DNA of 64,000 nt, taken from Takakia lepidozioides (lineage: Eukaryota; Streptophyta; Takakiopsida; Takakiales; Takakiaceae). The first letter of the stretch is position 1. The number at the start of each line of letters is the position of its first letter. The position numbers were made by a program, and so were the translations under genes. The stretch covers positions 372,001-436,000 of the forward strand of contig CM060734.1 of the NCBI GenBank assembly GCA_030704615.1, given 5' to 3'. This document shows positions 21,640-32,300 of the stretch, piece after piece. The notes beneath the pieces were generated by a model. That model was not told the origin of the DNA and searched no databases. It saw only the letters and a list, made by a program, of their open reading frames with translations.

Positions 21640-22160
21640 AGCCCCGCACACCGGGTTGCGGTGGGGGTGGCTCCACAAGGGGTGGTGGTAGCTTAGCGGG
21701 ACTTAGTGGGGGTGGCATAGGACTCACCATGGGGGCGGAGACCTCGTGGTGGGAGTCGTGGGGAGTCTTGGGACTCATCACGGTCCATAGGGCCGTGGTG
21801 AGTGGGCCAAGACTCACCGCGACTCACCACCGGGAGTCGAGGGTTTTCGTGGTGGTTCGCCATAAAATGGCATGGCTGGTTGTGAAACCCCCGCGGACAG
21901 CTACAGAAGTATATATAAGGGGAGTAGTGACCCCGAGAACGGTGCAAGCCCGTTGGTGACCAAAAACTAGTGAGTAAGCGAGCGAGCCGGAAAGCGACCA
22001 AAGAGTGAGGAGCTGTTCCGGACTGCCAACTACCAAAGGGAATTCCACTAGGCCCAAAGAGGTGGAGGGTTTAGTGAGAGAGCGAAGGGGGACCGTTATA
22101 TCCCGGTGAGCAGCCGAAGCTCCAAGTTGGCCCGGCGGCCAGGTTGGGAGTCAGGCGCGC
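21640..22160 (+). promoter_or_regulatory. GC-rich LTR-like segment with TATA box
   Basis: Repeated GACTCACC and GGGAGTC words (21720-21845) are followed by a TATATAAGG at about 21912. GAACGGTGCAAGCCCG and a purine-rich stretch come next. The arrangement resembles U3, TATA and R of an LTR. Parts recur at 19900-19980. The boundaries cannot be set. Confidence 0.35.
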
Positions 22161-24059
22161 GCATCAGAGCGAGTAACTATGACTTGAAGGGGAGCTTACC
22201 GAAGTGAGGTGCGCAACATGCAGGCCTGAGGTCACAGCACGTGGCGCAGTGAGTTGTCTGTTGGTTGCCTTCACGACTTGCAAGTGGAGTCGAAACTGGA
22301 GTGTTGAAGTGACAGATGCAACTGGAGGTTTGAAATGCACTACCTCATTAGTGACTACATCGACTGTGGGTTGGGAACCAGACACTCCTGCTGGTTGCAC
22401 TGACTTGGGGGCTGCGACTTGTAGTTCATACATGTGCAATATTGTTGCTACTGTTCCTGAATAGCAAAACGGATGCTACGATCGATCTACTACGACATTG
22501 CAACCAACACAATCCTTGCACACTGGGGATGATCATGTCATTGTCTATGTGATTTAGACTTCAGAACATACAGACCATGCCATCAATGCACGAAATCAAA
22601 TGAACTGCATGAAGAAGAGCACGCGACAATGTATTAAGATAACACCTCTAACCTGCCCCATACAGTGCACAAATCCATGAGTCCGTAACGACCAAGATTG
22701 GAACCTGTTTCTGGATACTTTTGTGTTGTCACTTTGGCAGTATCATGTCAAAGTCACTCCAAACTATCAAATGTTCACTCAACCAGCTAATTTGCAGAAT
22801 TCAACATGAAAATTTAGGGCCGATTCTGATAAGAGGGGAAAACATGGTAAAGTGTGTTGAAGAAGGTGCCTTGATTAGCAGTGACTGATTTTATGAATTG
22901 TGTCGCTGCTGCTGTGGCTTCCAGTTGACCATGTACCCATGCAGGTTTCCCTTCCACAAGGAATCATAGGTAATCTGGAGCTTGAAATCCGGCCCTCTTG
23001 GATGAATCTGGACCCACACTCTATCCCTGCTCCTTCAGCTATCCATGCGTCTGCACAAATCATGCATTCATCCTTGCACTTGTTGCTAGCAGATGACAAT
23101 GACAGCATAGAGTTGTTCTAGGAAACACCCAACTTAGCTTATCACTCTTAGTTCTTATGCTGAATTGTGTCGGCTACTCTCTGTAATCTAACAGGCATTC
23201 ACCTTTTGGTCTCGATTGTCCCACCGTTGACTGGGGTCAGAAACGTGTTCATTCCCCAGCTTCTCCTCATCTCTGTTACCTGTTTTCCAATACTTTCCTG
23301 GTGTCACATTGGCAGTATCATGTCAAAGTCACTCCAAACTAGATTCACTCAACCAGCTAACTTGAAGAATTCAACATGGAAATTTAGGGCTTGTTCTGAT
23401 AAGAGGGAAAAACAGGGTGAAATGTGTTGAAGAAGGTGCCTTCATTAGCAGTGCCTGATTTTATCAATTGTCCCGCTGCTGCTGCGGCTTCCAGTTGACC
23501 ATCTTCCCATGCAGGTTTGTTGTAGCTATCATTCCATAGGGAATCATAGGTAATCCGGAGGTTGAAATCCGGCCCTCTTGGATGAATCTGGACTCTATCC
23601 CTGCTCCTTCAACCATCCATGCCTCTACACAAATCATGCATACATCCTTGTTTTGCTACTAGCAGTTGACAATGACAGCCTACATTTGTTCTAGGAAACA
23701 CCCAACTCAACTTATCACACTCATTCCTATGCTGAATTGCGTCTGCTACTCTCTGTAATTATACAGGCATTTACCTTTTTGCCTCGGTTGTCCCATCATT
23801 GACTGGGGTCAGAAAAGTACTCATTCCACAGCTTCTCATCATCTCTGTTACCTGTTTCTGGATACTTTACTGTTGTCACTTTGGCAGTATCATGTCAAAG
23901 TCACTCCAAACTATCAAAGGTTCACTCAACCAGCTAACTTGCAGAATTCAACATGGAAGAAGAAGGATTCTGATAAGCTATCCTTCCACAAAGAATCATA
24001 GATAATGTGGAGCTTGAAATGCGGCCCTCTTGGATGAATCTGGACCTACACTCTATCCA
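22161..24059. repeat. Tandemly duplicated unrecognised segment
   Basis: Bases 22865-23110 and 23440-23690 are near-copies (GCTGCTGC.GCTTCCAGTTGACCAT, CGGCCCTCTTGGATGAATCTGGA), with a third partial copy at 23960-24055. Between them another unit repeats (TTGTCACTTTGGCAGTATCATG and CAACCAGCTAA) at 22735, 23305 and 23875. The minus strand contains the peptide IHPRGPDFKLQITYDSLW in the first copy, which looks protein-like, but no long open frame or known domain is present. Bases 22161-22860 show only a short 86-codon plus frame without a domain. Confidence 0.5.
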
Positions 24060-24665
24060 TGCTCATTTACCTATCTTTTGTATTCCTTCAAATAGTTGCA
24101 CGACCTCCCTATGACAACCATGCTGTGCATATCCTACGATCATCGCACTCCACGACACCACATCTCGTTCAGCCATATTGTCGAACACTCATTTTGCATC
24201 CTCCATGCACCCACATTTGGCATACATGTCCACCAGGGCAGTGTTCAGGATCACATCTGATACAATTCCAGCTCTGACGATGTCAACATGCACCTCTTCG
24301 CCCTTTTCCAGGGCTGCCAGGCTTGTACACGCACTGCAAACACACACAAACATGATGTGGTCGGGCTTTACCCCGTCGCACATCATTTGCTCATAGGTCT
24401 CCAAAGCCTCCATCCCATGTCCATGCTGTGCATACCTTGCAAGCATCGCACTCCACGACACCACATCTCGTTCAGCCGTAGTGTTGAACACTCTCTTTGC
24501 ATCTTCGATGCACCTACATTTTGCAAACATGTCTACCAGGGCCTTGTTCAGAATGACATTTGGTACAATTCCAGCTCTGAAGATGTCGCCATGCACCTCT
24601 TTCATCTTTTCCAGAGCTGCCAGGGTAGTGTTCAGATTGTCGTGCGCATACATATTGCTACACAA
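24060..24665 (-). pseudogene. PPR (PLS-type) fragment with one TGA
   Basis: The minus frame from 24665 reads LAALEKMKEVHGDIFRAGIV, LNKALVDMFAKCRCIEDAKRV, ERDVVSWSAMLARYAQHGHG and onward through a second set of repeats to CGCMEDAK. There an in-frame TGA stands where Arg is expected, and VFDNMAERDVVSWSAMIVGYA follows in the same frame. About five PPR units are present. The N-terminus is cut by the LTR-like segment near 24648. The break and the missing flanks make this a fragment. Confidence 0.7.
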
Positions 24666-25305
24666 CTACATCGCTGTCCAAAATCACACAACACATGTGC
24701 ACACCAAACACTACTCTATCACTAGTCCACCACTAGTGCACCACTAGACTGCCACTAGACAACCACTAGTCACCACTAGTGCAACCACTAGTCCATCAGT
24801 AGGCTGCCACTAGCCACCACTAGTGCAGCCACTAGTCCAACCACTAGTCTGCCACTAGCCATCATTAGTGCAGCCACTAGTCCAACCACTAGGCTGTCAC
24901 TAGCCACCACTAGTGCAGCCACTAGTCAATCACAATGATAAATAAAGGAATAATACAAGCACACAAGCTCTCTCAAACTCACACACTTGCACATGAAAAC
25001 ATCACTCATATATTAAGTCGAGCCAAGTGCACTCCACGCCATGGGGAATCCACACTACGGCGCCATAGCTAGACGCGGTGAGGCTCAACTCGAGAAAGAT
25101 GAGCCCACCGCGATCTGCCGTGAACATAACCACGCCAGGTGCCCAAACATGTATTGGCCCCTGGATTGACACTTGGGTCAATCCCAAATATCAATATATA
25201 AAAGCTAGCTATTTCCTAGCTAACTTCACACTAGTGGTAAAATAACTTGACAGCTGTCGTGCGCATACATATCGCTACACAACTACATCGCTGCGCGCAA
25301 TGACT
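24640..25305 (-). mobile_element. LTR-like segment with partial direct repeat of its start
   Basis: A 38-bp word (GTCGTGCGCATACATAT, then GCTACACAACTACATCGCTG) lies at about 24648-24686 and again at about 25262-25300, flanking about 575 bp. A related unit lies at 44262-44822, with the same internal features: GAGGCTCAAC with GATGAGCCC, and GACAGCTGTCGTGC near the end. Both probably are LTRs, or an LTR plus a truncated second start, of one family in minus orientation. It interrupts the PPR fragment. Confidence 0.45.
24705..24935 (+). repeat. CCACTAGT minisatellite
   Basis: More than 20 copies of CCACTAG or CACTAGT are arranged as imperfect 10-20 bp units (CACTAGTGCAGC, CACTAGTCCAAC, TAGGCTGCCACTAG). 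It lies inside the LTR-like segment. Confidence 0.85.
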
Positions 25306-25520
25306 CCCGCTTGACTCCAGAAGCGTCAGTAAAAACAGAGAGCCAGACAATGAACATCGCATAATCGTGGCCATGATAAGGGCAGTCAGCAGGATTGCGG
25401 CGGCAGGGCATCCTTGCAAAAAAATAGCGGAGTACGCTGAATGACAGCAGCTTCTGGATGGAGGAGGCACCAGCGCGGAGGCAGGAAGTTGTGCAAGGAG
25501 ATGACAATTTGTTTGCAAAC
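25283..25520 (-). pseudogene. Unrecognised coding remnant, minus copy
   Basis: The minus frame reads FSVLRYFFARMPCRRNPADC, then PYHGHDYAMF, then WLSVFTDASGVKRESL. A diverged copy of the same peptide occurs on the plus strand at 25940-26140. Conserved Cys, Asp and Tyr positions show that this was once protein-coding. I do not recognise the family. Confidence 0.4.
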
Positions 25521-25839
25521 GATGCAATTCCTCACTTACACTCCAGGGCACATTTAAATTTCCCCCTTACAGGAACTTGCACGGAAGAAGATTGGCTGCT
25601 CCATGAATGTAGCCGTTTCAGTTTCCTTCCGTGCCATGCAAACTATGGGCCGTAAGTGCCAGGTAGGCCTATTGCCCCTCGAGACGACTTCATCCATCTC
25701 CCCTTCGATGTAAATGCGGCGCCGAATTTCCATCCGGGGGGATGGACTTCGGTGGCAGGTGGCCGACTGTTCCCCGTGGATGAGAATGAGCAAGCGGTTC
25801 ATCCGCCGCTGGCATGATGAACACGTTACACGATGATAC

Positions 25840-26367
25840 GTGGGTAGGTGGGACCCAGTTCCTCCATTATTGGACCCAGCAGTGCTCTTCCGCTTGTCAT
25901 CAGGGGAAAAATCAAAGGGCTTCGTTGCTGTCTGCAAGGTCATTGTCATCGACAACACACACGTCCTCCGAGCCTCATTTGCAAGGATGTCATGCTTGCG
26001 GAACCACGATAACTGCCCTTATGGAGGCTTCAATTATGCAATGTATACGGCCACATTGGGAGACATCATTATCTGGCACACAGTTTCCACAGAAGATAGT
26101 GGGGCGAATGTGGAAACATTGTCAGCTTTTGAGTATATCCCAGGCCACTGCGCCTTTGAGCGGGGTGACGATCTTGGTCTGAGGAGTCCGTGGCTCCTGC
26201 ACATCTTTGGTTTTCATGCAGATTATGAGGTCAACCTGCAACTTAGGGGTTCTATGGACATGCATAGGCAATTTCTGTTCCCCCATCAGGGCTGGATGAC
26301 AAAGGGAATGCCAACCCAACACTGCCAACATGGCTGGAGATGCAATGGGCATACCACTGTTCTTTGA
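25840..26367 (+). CDS. Unrecognised ORF, plus copy of the FARMxCxRN family
   Basis: A 175-codon frame contains VLRASFARMSCLRNHDNCPY, then GGFNYAMY and SGANVETLSAF, matching the minus-strand remnant 25283-25520 at about half of the positions. The rest (ERGDDLGLRSPWLLHIFGFH) has no known domain. The two copies face each other across about 400 bp. The minus-strand frame 25554-25958 is probably a shadow. Confidence 0.35.
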   Translation: MGRWDPVPPLLDPAVLFRLSSGEKSKGFVAVCKVIVIDNTHVLRASFARMSCLRNHDNCPYGGFNYAMYTATLGDIIIWHTVSTEDSGANVETLSAFEYIPGHCAFERGDDLGLRSPWLLHIFGFHADYEVNLQLRGSMDMHRQFLFPHQGWMTKGMPTQHCQHGWRCNGHTTVL

Positions 26368-27186
26368 TTTGGTTTTTATCTTACCCTCTGGATGCTTTGC
26401 AGTTTGACCAGGGTGAATGGAGTTGGAAAAATGAAAAGAAATCCCACTTCTTTGCCTACTCAGTCAAATTGGGTTACACTCTTATGAAACCTGCTACATC
26501 TTTCTTGGCCAGGTGGAATGAAAATGCCCTACTTGGCAAATGGATTCCAAGGTTCTTGGGGCCTGAGGGAGGCTGCTGGAAATTTTTGGTTTATGATCAC
26601 ATAATCACATCTTCTCATCTCAAAGTTCCTACATGGCAGCCCTCGCTACGCTGGATCACCCATGGGTTCAATCTTTAAATAGTTGGATCAGCTCTTTGGA
26701 ACAATATATGGCGAGCTTGGGGCAAGCTCCGCAAACACCTGGTTAAAGCCCAACCCTCCAACTTCTATGAAATGCTCCTGAAGACAACATAAAAAAACAA
26801 CATCTTTTGCTATGAAGACAACATCTTTTTCGAAATACAAAACACCCCAAACACTTCCCAGCGAAACCAGGCCAAGCGATGGTTAGGCTGGGATACTCGG
26901 GGCATCAGCCAGGTCAACAATGTCTGGAAGAACAATGCCCTTAGGCCCATGGAATCTATTGCTGAATCGGTTGGTAAAAGCAGAGCAGCCCGTGGTTATC
27001 ATGACCTAATCAGCTCCATAAACCCCCAATGGCTGGCCACTATCCTTGACACAGGCCCCACCCAACCTGCTAACAATACTTGGGCTCTGGTTATCCTTCA
27101 AGGTCAGCTATCCATCCTCTTTGTCCAGTATGTGACCCCACAACAGCTCACAGTTTCTCCTTCAGCATTAACACCAATACATTAGT
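26368..27186 (+). pseudogene. Non-LTR retrotransposon ORF2 C-terminal-like region
   Basis: Frames interrupted by stops read FDQGEWSWKNEKKSHFFAYS, WNNIWRAWGKLRKHL, AKRWLGWDTRGISQVNNVWK and DLISSINPQWLATIL. The order resembles the region after the RT and zf-RVT in plant LINEs, which contains Trp-rich motifs and an IPxxW-like end. The match is by pattern only, and several stops are present. It ends at 27186, shortly before an endonuclease-like start of a LINE in the same orientation, so two elements may be in tandem. Confidence 0.35.
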
Positions 27187-27579
27187 GCTCTCCCTTTCCT
27201 CCACCCTTCCTCAGTCCATCCAACCTATCCCGCCTTGTTCTGACTCGGATGCAGTCACCTTACAAGATCCTCCCGCAGCAGCTGCTCCCCCATTCTTGTG
27301 ATGTTTTATCCCCTCTCTGTCTCTCTTCTATTTCCCATCGTTTGGGCCTATCTGCTTTGGTCCACAAATGCAAAATCCTTAAAAGGAAAAACAAGCAGTT
27401 TGTTTCCTGCACAAATAGCAGAAAGTACAGACGTCATGTTTTCGTTTTCTCTTTTTTTCTCAAATCTTCATTCTCCCCACCTCCTAGCTTAGATGGTTAT
27501 TTTCTCTCTCCCCTACGGACAAAAGGTCTACCTTCTTCTTCTCCTCCTCCGGGCCATCATTTCGAGATGAACTCTCGGG

Positions 27580-27990
27580 CCCTTTGCTTCCACGTCATGT
27601 TATTTAACATTAGATCCTGGAATATTCGGGGTATTGGCTCTAATGCAGTGGGCCTCTTCCTAAGTTATGTCGGATGACTCTATTGTTTTTTTGCAAGAGC
27701 ACAAGCTTAACGACCTCAAAATCGCCTCCCTTGGTCACTCTTTATGGCCCAGCCACCTGGCCTGGTGGAACAAAACGATGTTGGATTCCAGGGGAGGAAT
27801 TGCAATTCTTATTTCTCCAGCTCTAGCCGGATTCGTCTCTCAGGTCGACACCTGGGAGACAGGTAGAGCTCAATTTGGCCTCCTCTCCTTTCCTGCCTCT
27901 GGTTCCAAGGTGGGTTTCATTAATATCTATGCTCCCAATGCTATTGATGAAAGGATTTCCTTCCGGCAGCTTATTTGATCCAAAATGCAC
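27580..27990 (+). pseudogene. LINE AP-endonuclease fragment
   Basis: The plus strand encodes FNIRSWNIRGIG, then after a one-base frameshift near 27670 SIVFLQEHKLN, RGGIAILISP, GRAQFGLLSF and VGFINIYAPN. These are the N-terminal motifs of the exonuclease-endonuclease-phosphatase domain of LINE ORF2, including the catalytic Glu in QEHK. The reading stops at 27976 (TGA) before the GDFN and SDH motifs, so only the first half of the domain is kept. LINE copies normally lose the 5' end, so loss of everything after the endonuclease start is unusual. Confidence 0.65.
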
Positions 27991-29355
27991 CTTGTTCAAA
28001 TGTTATAATCTCCCCTAATTTGGGGTGCTTGTGCATCTGGTAGGCAGCTACAGGCTGACGTGTGAGGGTGGTCCCCGTTTTGTCCCAAAATCCTAAAACA
28101 GTCTCGCCGCTTAGGGGTTAAATGGCGCATTAACGCTGCCCTCATTGCCCTTCCACTTTCTGCGCGCAATGAAGTTGACCGTTCTGCCACACACCCTCCG
28201 GACCCAAGGATACAAGGACCCAAGGATCCTCCGGTAGCACAACTCGGACCAACGTATCGTATCTGAGACTTTAGGCTACGGAGTTCTCCTTCTTCCCACC
28301 TTCGCATAAAGCTCGATACCCGCGGGTTAAAGGGCCGCCGTCAACCCAACACAGACTTGTTGTGGTGCTGTGCATGTTCGATGAAAGGGAGAGCACGCGC
28401 TCTCTCCTCTATTTTCAAAGCTTTCTGGCAGCTGCTCGAGGGCCAGCAAGCTTGCTGCATGATTGGGGATATGGTTGGCTAGTCTGTGCAGCGCAGGTCG
28501 CGGCTTTGTCGTTGGATCATGCCTTGAAGCTGACGCGGTTGGTGAAGGAGAAGAGTTCGTCGACCGTGTGAATCTGTTGTTGTTATCAGCAGTCCTTCAA
28601 GGGTGACCGACCGAGCTGCCTGCTATGGGATGGAGCTTGGAGTCTAAGAGGATGTCAAGCTTGTGCATGAGAGGGTGCGGGTCTCTGTAGATAATCCGCG
28701 CATGATAAGGGCTGCACTACTCTTTGTTGGTAGCGCCCCTCCATTGAAGCTGCTGCGGTGGATGAAGCAGGAGAGATTTATTATCACTTTGTTGCTATTA
28801 TCAGCAGCCCATCATGCGTGACCGTGAATACATTTTGAGTTTGAGCGTTTTAAGCTATCATCGAGATTGCGGATGGTCGGGATTGCACGTGTGTTGGTGG
28901 GCGTTTCTTCAATCTGCATGACGGTTCTAATTCCCTAAGGGCTCGGCTTGGGCACTGTACATCCAGGACTTGGATCAAGACGTTAGCGTTTTTGTGCATT
29001 TTCTCAAAGGAGGTGGTAGGAATAGGGAACTCACAGCTGGATACTCTAGCTTGAGGTTGGCAGTCGTGGAGGTCTTGCGGAGTCAGCCTAGTCATTCCCC
29101 TACTGAATGTCCTAGGACTGTCCCAATTACGCCAGTGGATCAGATAACAGCTTACCTTCCAACTGAAGCCCGAGATCACGGGGGCTTGCACAAGGCGATC
29201 TCTTTGGTCATGCAGACAGGTTGTACCAAAATTCCCTTTTGAGGATATTGAACTGACGTTTTCCAAGTTGTGGGTTTTTACTGGATTTTGTAATTAACGT
29301 CTGGCAGTGGAATCCTCACTAACGCGGAAGAAAGGGATTCAAAGCTGAGGAGAGT
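27991..29355. other. Upstream region of the CTL gene
   Basis: No gene is recognised. Two diverged copies of an about 90-bp stretch (TGAAGCTG..GCGGT.G.TGAAG, TTATCAGCAG.CC) lie at 28522-28610 and 28741-28828. A promoter for the gene at 29356 should lie here, but I see no convincing TATA box. The minus frame 28850-29266 has no domain. Confidence 0.35.
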
Positions 29356-32300
29356 ATGGGCAAGCTGCATGATGGTCCAACAGGGGCTATTGTTGGAGGG
29401 ACTCCCGTATATACAGGGGAGCCTGCCTATGTGGGACCACCTGCATACGCACCAAGTGCACCTGCATACTTGGACCAAGAAGCTGGTGGGATTGTGCAGA
29501 AGCCGCACATCAAAGAAAACCGGAAATGCCGAGACCTTCTGTTCCTGGTTGCCTTTTTTGCCTTCGGGATAGGCTTTATTATTGAATCCGCCTTCGGTTT
29601 TAATAAAGGAGACCCTCGCAGGTATGTTTCTTTGTATATCCTGGGTGAGAGCACCGTGGATGTTCAAGTACATTTATGAAACGGAATGTGCAAATTGTTG
29701 GGTGCTGAATATTGGTTTATGCTGCCACGGTGGAAATTTTGGGCTGACATCTGGGGATATGGATCTTCTGGCGTTCTGTGGGACATTGGGTATCAGTTGG
29801 AAAGGGGATGATTAGAGGATACAAAACCAGGGAGATTCTTTGCTCTGGATGCGGGCCGAGTGACCAGGAGTCACCATCCACCTGCCATGGAGGCTCCAGC
29901 ATCCACTGAAGATACTTGCTGGAATGCTAGCCAAGCTGTTCTTCTGGTGCTTGCTACTCAATTGAGTGTAGATTTTATGACCTGAAGTTTTTCTCTGCAC
30001 ATTGCTGGCTTGTCTATGCTGGGAAGGAAGAACTAGTTAATTATAACAAATTAATTTGTGGGGTCCATAATACCCCCTCTCTTGCTTGTTCCCCTGTTTC
30101 CTCTCTTCCCGGCTCCTTCCAGCTAACAAATTGTGGGGCTTGGCAGGCTGATGTATGGTTTAGATTACAAGGGCAATGTATGTGGTGCTAATAAGGCATC
30201 GCCAGATCTGAAAAACTTTGATGTACGATACTGGGTCAATCCTAACCAGGTCTACAAGAGCGGTGTGATCTCGGACACTTTCAACCTTGCTGATGCCCGC
30301 AGCATCTGCCTGCAAAATTGCCCCACCCCTAATAACACCACCCTCACCTGGGTCTGTGACTACCCGGAAGGTCCCATCAATTTGACCCTGTCAGATTGGG
30401 CCAGCAGGAACTACGACTACTATGACACCCTGACTTCCGAACAAAAAGCTTCCTCCAAGAATTTGTCAGGCCCATGCTACCCGGTTCTTTTTGCAAGCAC
30501 CAATTGTATGTTCTCCACCCTCTTCCTCCTTTCCGCCGTGCTTGCGCATCTCTCTCTCTGTCTCTCTCCACGCCAAAATAGTTTTATGCTTATGCTCTAT
30601 TCTCTGTTCTCTGTTCCTTGCGTCCTTTGGGCCTCCTGCAGACTAAATTTCTTCCTTTCTTTCTTTCTCTTCCTGTCATTTCATTTCTTTCTTTTCTCTT
30701 CCTGTTCCTAATCTCTTTTGCTTTCTTCTTCCCTCGAGGAATCTTGGGTGGTGGAAAGGTGGCTCTGTGGGGTGTGTGGAAGCAGGTAAGCAAATTTTAA
30801 GGTCAAACTTTTGTTGTTTGCTTCTGGATTGTGTTGGAAGCTTTGTGACATGGAAGGTGCTAAAATGCTAGACAATACAATTTTCTGTGAATCAGCACAT
30901 CTGGATATGCCTTTCAATGCCTTTTAGCAATTCTGTGCTTTCTCTTACCAGTGTATGGGTTCTTGCTTGTGGATGTCAGTTTTCTGGACTTGTCAATTAG
31001 AATCATCCCCAGCAAATGAGACGCTGCTACTTTGGAACAAAATTAATGGAACTCAGATTGAGTCTGGCGATGTGATTGTGAAAGTTGTCCACAAAGCACT
31101 GTCTGCGCCCATTACTGTCCTCAAGGTGTGTTGACCTTATGGTGTATGTAGGATTTGCTTCTCAACATAATTTCTAATTGTGTCATTGTGAACTCAATGA
31201 AATGGCGAAGTTCTGGTGAAGAGTGTGCTCTTCGAATGTTTGTAGGACCGTGATGTCTAACAAGATATTGGGTAAGTGCAGAGATACGTGGCAGACTTGG
31301 GAAGGGCATGGCCAGTTCTGGTGGTGTGTGGAGGTCTAGCCCCCCTTCTGCTGTCAGTAACATGGCTGCTCATAGTCCGTTACTTTGTTGGTGTCATGAC
31401 CTGGCTCACTATTGCTCTTCTGAACATCCTCACGCTTTTAGTTACGCTCTTTTTCTACATCAAAGGTGACTCTCTCTCTCTCTCTCTCCCTTGAACTAAA
31501 GAATCACTTGAAGTTGAATTGTAGTCTTACAGTTCTGGTGCTGGTTGTTGAGTGCCCCACTGTTGTGGTCATTCTATGGTTTCCTTTGTTTGTTCCATAG
31601 GCTGTTCAAGCTCCCTGTGGACTTGATGTAAGGTTTCTTTCTTTCTATCTCTCTCTTTCAGTCTGCCATGGATGTGATAAATGCCTGTCATCTTTCGTGT
31701 TTCTTAAATACCAGAAGCTGGCTTACACTACATGGATAACATTCTAGTGAACTAGTAACATCATCACATCGGATGGCTAGAGAACTCAATAGTAACTGTC
31801 GGTGTTGTGTGAGCAGCGGGGTGGATAGGCACGGATGCAGTAACAGCTGTAATTGGAGATGGTGCCAACAAAGTTCTGTCCTCTTCCACCAGTGTGAGTC
31901 ACAAGTTTCTGAAACCCAGGTGCTGAAGCAAGTTGTGCAACCATTTCATTCGGACTGAGCAGTCTGCACGCATTGTGGTGGCAAAATTTGTCTGGACCTC
32001 TATAACTAATCAGAAAAGCTCCTAGTCCATTGTATAGATGCTCAGGGGACCTGGCTCCAGGCATAGTAGATAGTATTGTGGATATGGCATATACTTGTGG
32101 CCAAGCAGAGAGCCAGGGAAAGCAGCTGACAATGTATATAGACTGGAACTTGTCTCTGTGCAGGAGCAAAACCATTTGAAGATCGTGGCAGTAATAATGA
32201 CAATTGTCCTGGTTGTGGTTGTGCTGGTCACTCTCATTCTGCTCAAGCGTGTTATTATTGCCGTGGCTGTCATAAAGGTGTTCTTCTTTATTAAACTTTT

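Noticed and set aside
22161-22464. 86-codon Cys/Thr-rich ORF
   Set aside because: No signal peptide or domain, and the region is a mosaic of repeats.
28850-29266. 138-codon minus ORF upstream of the CTL gene
   Set aside because: No domain, and its position and composition fit untranslated or promoter sequence of the plus-strand gene.
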